From contig JANPJV010000015.1 in assembly GCA_031425695.1 (NCBI GenBank), forward strand, positions 1 through 5,093: 5,093 nucleotides of DNA, written 5' to 3'. The DNA comes from JANPJV01 sp031425695 (GTDB taxonomy: Bacteria; Pseudomonadota; Gammaproteobacteria; Xanthomonadales; SZUA-5). The translations under genes and the position numbers were made by a program. The notes beneath the pieces are model-generated. The model was given only the letters and a program-made list of their open reading frames with translations, made no database searches and had not been told where the DNA came from. This document shows, piece by piece, positions 1-4,960 of the stretch; the stretch's first letter is position 1; every line of letters starts with the position of its first letter.

Positions 1-10
1 TCCGGACCCA
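1..10. repeat. Truncated copy of the GTCCGGAC palindromic repeat
   Basis: The first ten bases, TCCGGACCCA, are identical to the right-hand end of the repeat units that close the window (for example 5015-5024 and 5051-5060). The unit is cut by the window edge, so its left half is not visible. Its orientation matches the three same-direction copies at the other end. Ten bases alone are weak evidence; the call rests on exact identity with the unit's end and on the neighbouring repeat context. Confidence 0.55.
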
Positions 11-11
11 C

Positions 12-81
12 AAGAGCCGCCCCGTCGTCCCCAACCGAGCCGCTCCGTCGTCCCCCATAAGAGCCGCCACGTTGTGCACAT
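12..81. repeat. Three degenerate 23-24-bp tandem repeats downstream of the transglutaminase gene
   Basis: The core GAGCCGC begins at 14, 37 and 61, giving periods of 23 and 24 bp. The first two copies also share CCGTCGTCCCC after the core; the third has diverged there but ends in CAT like the second. The array directly follows the truncated GTCCGGAC repeat and ends 35 nt beyond the transglutaminase stop codon. No long reading frame uses it, and no hairpin followed by a T-run marks a terminator. It may be an intergenic repeat family of its own or a decayed extension of the adjacent palindromic repeat; the sequence does not decide. Confidence 0.6.
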
Positions 82-116
82 CTAGTCCAAGTGCCGGGCC
101 CCGCAAGTGTGCCGTC

Positions 117-938
117 TTACCCCTGCTGTTGCCGCTGTCCCACGCTCACGTTGACGTTGATCTCCATCGATTCCGCACCGCCGCCGCGGCGCACGCCGCG
201 TACCGGGGCGGCGTCGTTGTAGTCGCGGCCGATGGCGACGCGCAGGTAGTGCTCGTTCGGGCAGATACGATTGGCGGCATCGAAGCCGACCCAGCCGAGA
301 TCCGTCACGAATACCTCGGCCCAGGCGTGGCTGGCGGCGGCATTGGGCCCTTGTTCGGCGCATAGATAGCCGCTCACGTAGCGCGCCGGGAAACCGAGCG
401 TGCGCGCGGCGGCAATCAATACATGCGCGTGATCCTGGCAGACGCCGGCACCGGCGCCGAGGGCCTCGGCGGCACGTGTCTGTGCGTGGGTCTGCTCGGG
501 CAGGTAATCGATCGCATCGCGCACCAGGTTGCACAGGCGGTGCAACCGGGCGATGTCGCCGTCGTCGCTCGCGTGGGCGCGTGCAGCCAGCGCCTTGATG
601 GCGGTGTCTGGCGCGGTCAGTGGCGTCGGGCCGAGGAAAAAGGCCGCGGGCAGGACCTCGTCGAGAAAACCCACGACGCCGTGCTGTTCACGCGTCTCGA
701 CCTCGCCCTCGACCAGCACCTGGACCGAGTCGAGTGCTCGGTCCGTGGTGTGCGTCGCGGCCGGGTTGCCATAGCCATCGCGGCAGGTCGGCTGCAGGTG
801 ATGGTCATCGATCGACACGCGCCAGCTGCGGATCAGCTGTCCCTCCATCGAGGTCGGCCACAGGCGCAGCGCCTGGACCACGCGGTTGGCGGGCTGGTCA
901 TAGCGATAGTGGGTGCTGTGGACGATGTTGAGGTGCAT
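117..938 (-). CDS. Transglutaminase-like cysteine protease family protein
   Basis: A 273-residue cytoplasmic protein with no signal peptide or membrane segment. Residues 1 to about 85 match the beta-rich N-terminal domain of bacterial transglutaminase-like proteins (HSTHYRYDQPANRV, then the W-x-V-x-I-x-x region near 39-46). The transglutaminase/papain-like core follows. Its triad is visible: Cys167 in GVCQDHAHV, His204 in SHAWAEVFV and Asp220 in GWVGFDAANR. The family signature GRDYNDAAPVRGVRRGGG lies at 237-254. Length is normal for the family. Members are usually predicted to be peptidases or amide-transferring enzymes acting on a peptide product, not cross-linkers like animal transglutaminases; no substrate is established here. 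The ATG at 936-938 is supported by TCAAGG (946-951, minus strand) with a 7-nt spacer. It is the last gene of the ATP-grasp/alpha-E/transglutaminase cluster, 142 bp after alpha-E. The C-terminus ends in a short glutamine-rich tail (QRQQQG). Family assignment is firm; the reaction is inferred. Confidence 0.95.
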   Translation of the reverse strand: MHLNIVHSTHYRYDQPANRVVQALRLWPTSMEGQLIRSWRVSIDDHHLQPTCRDGYGNPAATHTTDRALDSVQVLVEGEVETREQHGVVGFLDEVLPAAFFLGPTPLTAPDTAIKALAARAHASDDGDIARLHRLCNLVRDAIDYLPEQTHAQTRAAEALGAGAGVCQDHAHVLIAAARTLGFPARYVSGYLCAEQGPNAAASHAWAEVFVTDLGWVGFDAANRICPNEHYLRVAIGRDYNDAAPVRGVRRGGGAESMEINVNVSVGQRQQQG

Positions 939-988
939 GGTCGAGCCTTGAGTTCAGCGAATCTCTTGATGAGCATTGCTGCGTTGCG

Positions 989-1059
989 TGGGTTCGGACC
1001 TTGTCCGAACGCTTTTCGTCCGATTCAGAGCAACAGCGTCCGGACAAGGTTCGGCGCCA
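989..1059. repeat. Inverted pair of GTCCGGAC-family palindromic repeats
   Basis: The left member (989-1013) is identical over 25 bp to 4961-4985. It forms a hairpin with stem TTCGGAC/GTCCGAA and loop CTT. The right member (1032-1059) is in the opposite orientation and matches the start of the units at 4997, 5033 and 5068 (AACAGCGTCCGGACAAGG). Its second half has decayed to GTTCGGC, which weakens its own hairpin. The two can also pair with each other into one larger stem, as in a bacterial interspersed mosaic element. It fills most of the gap between the alpha-E and transglutaminase genes, 21 nt past the alpha-E stop. No T-tract follows, so it is not a standard terminator, though it could slow transcription or stabilise mRNA ends. 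Confidence 0.85.
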
Positions 1060-1080
1060 CAAAAGCAAGCGAGTCCAAAT

Positions 1081-2019
1081 CTAGAACAGGTGCCCGCGCG
1101 CAATCTCGCGGCCGATCTCGTCACTGCGCAGGATGACGTCGCTGAGGTACTCGTGGAGCCCATCGCGGAAAATGTGGTCGATGCGGCCGAAGCGCAGCTG
1201 CGCGTACAGCGAATGTGCGAGGCGCTTGCCCTCGGCGGTGAGCAATCGGTCCTGGCCTTCGATGCGTTCGAGCTGTGTCGTGATCTGTTCCAGGCAGAAG
1301 ACCAGCGAGCGCGGGAACTCGGGACGCAGGATCAACAGCTCGGCGACGTGCAGGGGCGCCACCTGGCCTTTGAACAGCACCCGGTAGGCGCGTCGGGCGC
1401 CGACCACGCGCAGCACGGACAGCCACTGGTAGTAGTCGACCACGCCACCGACATCTTCGGCGCGCGGCAAACGCACGTGATACTTGACGTCGAGCAGCCG
1501 CGCGGAATTGTCGGCGCGCTCGAGGAACTGCCCGAGACGGGTGAAGTAGAAGCCGTCCTTGCGCAGCATGGTGCTCGCGTAGACACCGTGGAAGAGCCCG
1601 GTCCGCGCCTTGACCCAGTCGAGGAAACCGGTCAGCTCGTCCGCCTTGAGCGGGTGCGAGCGAAAGCCACGCAGCTCCAACCAGGTGCCATTGACCGCCT
1701 CCCACATGTCCGCCGTGAGCGCCGTGCGCACCGCCCGCGCATTGCGCCGCGCGGTCTCGATGCAGCTGACGATCGAGGACGGGTTGTCCGGGTTGAAGGC
1801 GAGCCACGCGACCACGGTGTCGGCTGACGGCTCGGGGTGCTCGGCAAAGTAGCCATCCCGACAGCCGGCCGCCACGATCGCCGATTCCCACTCGCTGCGA
1901 TCGCTGTCGGTGCGCACCGAGCTCATGTGGCCCGCCACCTGCAATAGCCGCGCCAGGTAATCCGCGCGCTCCATGTAGCGCGCCAGCCAGAACAGGCTCT
2001 CGGCAGTGCGCGCGAGCAT
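1081..2019 (-). CDS. Alpha-E domain protein (DUF403 family)
   Basis: A 312-residue, all-helical soluble protein of the alpha-E family, which is nearly always found with circularly permuted ATP-grasp and transglutaminase-like proteins. The diagnostic N-terminus is present: MLARTAESLFWLARYMERAD at residues 1-20. A second, similar helix at 157-180 repeats it (RYMERADYLARLLQV at 14-28 against QFLERADNSARLLDV at 164-178), showing an internal duplication with conserved Glu-Arg-Ala pairs. The activity is unknown; it is proposed to act with the ATP-grasp amide-bond-forming enzyme. Length is typical. I chose the ATG at 2017-2019 because the protein then begins exactly like its family and AAAAGG (2028-2033, minus strand) lies 8 nt upstream. 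An in-frame ATG at 2041-2043 would add eight residues but lacks a ribosome binding site and abuts the REP doublet. The gap to the upstream ATP-grasp gene is 148 bp and filled by that doublet, so translation is not coupled. Confidence 0.93.
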   Translation of the reverse strand: MLARTAESLFWLARYMERADYLARLLQVAGHMSSVRTDSDRSEWESAIVAAGCRDGYFAEHPEPSADTVVAWLAFNPDNPSSIVSCIETARRNARAVRTALTADMWEAVNGTWLELRGFRSHPLKADELTGFLDWVKARTGLFHGVYASTMLRKDGFYFTRLGQFLERADNSARLLDVKYHVRLPRAEDVGGVVDYYQWLSVLRVVGARRAYRVLFKGQVAPLHVAELLILRPEFPRSLVFCLEQITTQLERIEGQDRLLTAEGKRLAHSLYAQLRFGRIDHIFRDGLHEYLSDVILRSDEIGREIARGHLF

Positions 2020-2027
2020 CAGTTGGG

Positions 2028-2033
2028 CCTTTT
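2028..2033 (-). promoter_or_regulatory. Ribosome binding site deciding the alpha-E start
   Basis: On the minus strand this reads AAAAGG, 8 nt before the ATG at 2017-2019. It lies inside the longer alternative reading frame that begins at 2043, so it favours the shorter protein. Confidence 0.6.
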
Positions 2034-2047
2034 CTTGGCGCATTGAA

Positions 2048-2147
2048 GTAGGTCATGTTGCCCACGCCAGCGGGCTACTTGACGCTGTTGGCTCCATGCG
2101 CACGTCAAAGTCGTCAAGTAGCTCGCTGCGCGAGCAACATGACCTAC
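2048..2147. repeat. Head-to-head pair of GTAG-type REP elements (REP doublet / BIME)
   Basis: Two 36-37-bp elements face each other. The left starts with GTAG at 2048 on the plus strand; the right starts with GTAG on the minus strand (complement of 2144-2147). Each GTAG is followed at once by an imperfect palindrome. In the right copy (2113-2143), arms GTCATGTTGCTCGC and GCGAGCTACTTGAC pair at 12 of 14 positions around the loop GCA, with two T-T mismatches. In the left copy (2052-2083) the same fold has a GCCA loop and one extra A-C mismatch. The elements also pair with each other: 2048-2061 is an exact complement of 2134-2147, and 2074-2084 of 2112-2122. A GTAG tetranucleotide before an imperfect hairpin is the hallmark of REPs mobilised by RAYT transposases (TnpA-REP); no RAYT gene is in the window. 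It lies 20 nt past the ATP-grasp stop. Confidence 0.88.
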
Positions 2148-2167
2148 GAGAGCACTCATCGCCACCC

Positions 2168-3586
2168 TCATGACTCGAGCACCCAGGTGTCCTTGGTGCC
2201 GCCGCCTTGCGAGGAGTTGACCACCAGCGAGCCCTCGCGCAGGGCGACGCGGGTCAGGCCGCCGGGGACGATGCGGATGCGGTCGCCGCCGCTCAGCACG
2301 AACGGACGCAGGTCGACATGGCGCGGGGCGATGCCTTGATCGACGAACGTCGGCACGGTCGAGAGCGCCAGCGTCGGCTGAGCGATGTATTCCTGCGGCC
2401 GGGCCTTTAGCAGCGTCGTGAATTCCGCGAGCTCGGACTTGCTCGCGTGCGGCCCGACCAGCATGCCGTAGCCCCCGGAGCCGTGGACGGCTTTCACCAC
2501 CAGCTCGTCGAGATGAGCGAGCACATAGTCGAGCTCTTCGGGCACGCTGCAATCGTGGGTGGGAACATTCTTGAGCAGCGGCTCTTCGCCAAGGTAAAAA
2601 CGGATCATCTCCGGGACGTGGATGTACACGGCCTTGTCGTCGGCGATGCCGGCACCAATCGCATTCGCAAGATTGACGTTGCCCGCCTTGTACGCAAAGT
2701 ACAGCCCGGCGACCCCGAGCAAGGACTCGGGATTGAACACCAGCGGATCGATGTAGTCGTCATCGATACGCCGGTAGATCACGTCGACGCGCTCCAAGCC
2801 GCTCGTGGTGCGCATGTAGCAGACGTCGTTGCGCACGATGAGATCGGCACCCTCGACCAGCTCGATGCCCATCTCGTCGGCCAGAAAGGCGTGCTCGTAG
2901 TAGGCGCTGTTGTGGATGCCTGGACTGAGCAGCACGACGGTCGGCTCGCCACGACAGTTGGGCGGTGGCACCGAGCGCAAGGTCGCCAGCAACTCATCCG
3001 GGTAGTGAGCTAAGGGCGCAACCGCGGCGCGGCGGAAGAGATCGGGAAACAGCCGCATCATGACTTCGCGGTTCTCGATCATGTAGGACACGCCCGAGGG
3101 CGTCCGACAGTTGTCCTCGAGCACGTAGTACTGATCGGGCCCGGTGCGCACCAGGTCGATGCCGGCAATGTGCGAGTAGACGCGACCGGGCAGGTCGAAC
3201 CCCGCCATCTCCTGCCGGAACTGTGGGTTGTTGAGCACCAGGCGCTCCGGTACGTGTCCGGCGCGCAGGATCTCTCTCCCGTGGTAGACATCGTGGATAA
3301 AGGCGTTGAGCGCGCGCACGCGCTGTTCCAGGCCGCGGCCCAGGCGCTGCCACTCCGCCTGCGCAAGTACCCGGGGGATCAGGTCGAAAGGAATCAGCCG
3401 CTCCGGATCGCCCCCTTCGGAATACACCGCGAAAGTAATGCCAATCCGGCGAAACAGGATCTCCGCCTCGTGGCGCTTGGCCAGCAGCGCTTCGCGCGGG
3501 AGCGCCTTGAGCCACGCATCGATGAGCGCGTACGGCGCGCGCGTCGCGTCGGGCCAGCCCATCTCGTCGAAACCCGGGAGTTCCAT
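2168..3586 (-). CDS. Circularly permuted ATP-grasp family protein (putative amide ligase)
   Basis: A 472-residue soluble protein of the circularly permuted ATP-grasp family (DUF404/DUF407 type), predicted to couple ATP hydrolysis to formation of an amide or peptide-like bond. Family blocks appear in order: GIDLVRTGPDQYYVLEDNCR (142-161), running on through RTPSGVSYMIENREV; SPGIHNSAYYEHAFLADEMG (221-240); VIYRRIDDDYIDPL (269-282); NVNLANAIGAGIADDKAVY (303-321). The nucleotide-binding glycine loop VVKAVHGSGGYGMLVGP is at 363-379, with Lys365 a likely phosphate contact. It is followed by IAQPTLALSTVP, HVDLRPFVL, and a C-terminal SSQGGGTKDTWVL. Length is normal and no key block is missing. I chose the ATG at 3584-3586 because TCAAGG (3593-3598, minus strand) lies 6 nt upstream. 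A longer in-frame start at 3613 would be a TTG with no clear ribosome binding site. It is the first gene of the cluster and divergent from the gene at 3753. Substrate is unknown. Confidence 0.94.
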   Translation of the reverse strand: MELPGFDEMGWPDATRAPYALIDAWLKALPREALLAKRHEAEILFRRIGITFAVYSEGGDPERLIPFDLIPRVLAQAEWQRLGRGLEQRVRALNAFIHDVYHGREILRAGHVPERLVLNNPQFRQEMAGFDLPGRVYSHIAGIDLVRTGPDQYYVLEDNCRTPSGVSYMIENREVMMRLFPDLFRRAAVAPLAHYPDELLATLRSVPPPNCRGEPTVVLLSPGIHNSAYYEHAFLADEMGIELVEGADLIVRNDVCYMRTTSGLERVDVIYRRIDDDYIDPLVFNPESLLGVAGLYFAYKAGNVNLANAIGAGIADDKAVYIHVPEMIRFYLGEEPLLKNVPTHDCSVPEELDYVLAHLDELVVKAVHGSGGYGMLVGPHASKSELAEFTTLLKARPQEYIAQPTLALSTVPTFVDQGIAPRHVDLRPFVLSGGDRIRIVPGGLTRVALREGSLVVNSSQGGGTKDTWVLES

Positions 3587-3593
3587 TGCGCAC

Positions 3594-3642
3594 CTTGACG
3601 GCCCTTTTCCCAAGCCTGCCGATCAGGCACCGAGGCGTCAAG
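3594..3642 (-). promoter_or_regulatory. Possible leader RNA structure over the ATP-grasp ribosome binding site
   Basis: CTTGACG at 3594-3600 is an exact reverse complement of CGTCAAG at 3636-3642. Between them lies a small hairpin, GCCTG/CAGGC (3614-3618 with 3624-3628, 5-nt loop). In the minus-strand transcript the proximal arm covers most of the AAGG ribosome binding site, so folding could hide it. A 7-bp stem in GC-rich DNA can arise by chance and the transcription start is unknown, so this is a weak call. I found no convincing -35/-10 pair for either gene in the 3587-3752 gap. Confidence 0.25.
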
Positions 3643-3752
3643 CTGACAACGGTGCGCTAGCGTCCCAGGCCCGATGCCGTGACCAACGGGGCTGCTCAAT
3701 TCAGCCGGTACGGCGTAGCTTCGCGCCATCTGTTTCTTTTTCGGGTCTGAAC

Positions 3753-4913
3753 ATGCGCCGGATCGTTGCTTGGGCCTCGATGTTGCTGGTGCTCGGTTTG
3801 GCCGGCGTGGGCGTCTTCTACCTGATCGAAGGCAGTCCGCCCCAGCGGGGCGATGCCTCCGCCATGACTGCGCCAACCGGCGCGCCGACAGACGCGGAGT
3901 TGGCGCCTGACGCGTCGACTGCTGCCGGCGACGCCGAAGCAAGCGCTCCGCACGTGGTCGTGGAACGTGCAGCTCAGCCGGCTACCACGCCCGTCACGCC
4001 ATCGGCCGTGACCAGCGGACAGTTGCCAGCGACCGGCCTGCCGTTGCACGAAACGGCAGCCGACCTGCTCGTGGCGCACCGCGGCGGCAATCTCAAGGCA
4101 ACGCGCCGCCTCATGGACGAACTGACGGCGTGCATGGGCTACCGGCGCTCGAGCCTCAACATGGACATGGCCATTGCCTTCCAGGATGGCGGTGGGCGGC
4201 GCGAGGGTCGCGAGGGTCGGGGCGGGCGCGGCGAAGAGCGCTTGCAACGCTGGCTCTCGACTGCGGCCGAGTCGGTTGCCGAGCTTCGCGAGGATTGCGA
4301 GAACCTGCCTGAGGATTACGACCAGGAACTCCTGTTCGAATTGCAGCGCCGTGCGGCCGAGGGCGGGGACCTGGCCGGCCAGCTGTCCTTTGCGCTGGTC
4401 CCAGCGGTGTCCTTGAACCAGTCGTTGTTGCAACTCGACCGGCTTGAAATCTATCGCGAGCTGGCGCCGCAGATGCTTCAACGCGCGATGGAACAGGGCA
4501 GCGCCCAGGCGGTCGCTGGGTTCATGCAGGGCTACGAGTTTTTCTTCGAGGGCTGGCGCGGGCGCGGCCAGGAAAGTTCGGCGATGCAGACGCAGGCGAT
4601 CCAACGCATGCTGCGCACGGTGCGACCGCTGACGCCAATCCAGCAGGTGCTCGGCGAGGACCTCACCCAGGCCTATGGCTACGCACTGCTGTGCAAGCGC
4701 GTCTGCAACGCGCAGGACCGCGAGCTCGCCGACGCCGCGCTGCTGCGCCTCGGCAGCGCGCTCGAACTGGCGCAAGTCGACACCGCACAGGAACACGCGA
4801 ACACCCTGTACGACCGCCATTTCGCCACCCGCGCCCGCCCCGACGACATCGATCTCGAGGCCTTGCGCCAGGCGATCGTGGGCTTCGGCGGCCGCGGCCG
4901 CGGCGGTGGGTGA
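3753..4913 (+). CDS. Membrane-anchored protein of unknown function with helical four-cysteine domain
   Basis: A 386-residue protein I cannot assign to a named family. Residues 1-3 are MRR, followed by one hydrophobic segment at about 4-25 (IVAWASMLLVLGLAGVGVFY) without a clear signal-peptidase site, so it probably stays anchored with its bulk in the periplasm. Residues 27-95 are a disordered Ala/Thr/Pro/Asp linker. From about 98 the protein is helical, with a stretch (HETAADLLVAHRGGNLKATR, then RLMDELTAC) resembling the first helices of Sel1/TPR-like proteins common in Xanthomonadales. Cysteines 127, 182, 314 and 318 could form disulfides. A Gly/Arg/Glu-rich insert at 146-163 and a GFGGRGRGGG C-terminus are unusual. 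The ATG at 3753 is chosen because it begins the hydrophobic segment; its ribosome binding site is weak (only GGGT nearby). The open frame reaches back to 3306, but that part is antisense to the ATP-grasp gene. ATG 3780 is an alternative start. G/C-rich third positions in this frame support coding. Confidence 0.8.
   Translation: MRRIVAWASMLLVLGLAGVGVFYLIEGSPPQRGDASAMTAPTGAPTDAELAPDASTAAGDAEASAPHVVVERAAQPATTPVTPSAVTSGQLPATGLPLHETAADLLVAHRGGNLKATRRLMDELTACMGYRRSSLNMDMAIAFQDGGGRREGREGRGGRGEERLQRWLSTAAESVAELREDCENLPEDYDQELLFELQRRAAEGGDLAGQLSFALVPAVSLNQSLLQLDRLEIYRELAPQMLQRAMEQGSAQAVAGFMQGYEFFFEGWRGRGQESSAMQTQAIQRMLRTVRPLTPIQQVLGEDLTQAYGYALLCKRVCNAQDRELADAALLRLGSALELAQVDTAQEHANTLYDRHFATRARPDDIDLEALRQAIVGFGGRGRGGG
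4201..4218 (+). repeat. Two tandem GCGAGGGTC 9-mers inside the coding region
   Basis: Two exact adjacent copies (4201-4209, 4210-4218) encode part of the Arg-Glu-Gly insert of the membrane-anchored protein. They keep the reading frame, since each copy adds three codons, and suggest the insert grew by slippage. Confidence 0.7.
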
Positions 4914-4960
4914 ATGATTCGCTCTCTTGGGTCTGCGCTGGGCGCCTGATGTGGCTGCTG

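Noticed and set aside
423..1136. A 237-residue plus-strand reading frame
   Set aside because: It is antisense to the transglutaminase gene, runs through the repeat pair at 989-1059, and has no family features.
2020..2043. Longer alpha-E start at 2043
   Set aside because: It would add eight residues not typical of the family, has no ribosome binding site, and sits against the REP doublet; the internal ATG at 2017-2019 has both a site and the family N-terminus.
1121..2065. A 314-residue minus-strand frame overlapping the alpha-E gene
   Set aside because: It is a frame-shifted shadow, rich in Arg/Gly/Ala, of a gene whose own frame matches the alpha-E family along its full length.
3306..3752. 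N-terminal extension of the plus-strand gene by 149 residues
   Set aside because: The frame is open, but this part is antisense to the well-supported ATP-grasp gene and is low-complexity Arg/Ser/Ala sequence. The hydrophobic anchor starts right at the ATG at 3753.
3587..3752. Sigma-70 promoters in the divergent gap
   Set aside because: TTGACG occurs on both strands (for example 3595-3600 on the plus strand), but no acceptable -10 hexamer lies 16-18 bp downstream in either direction.
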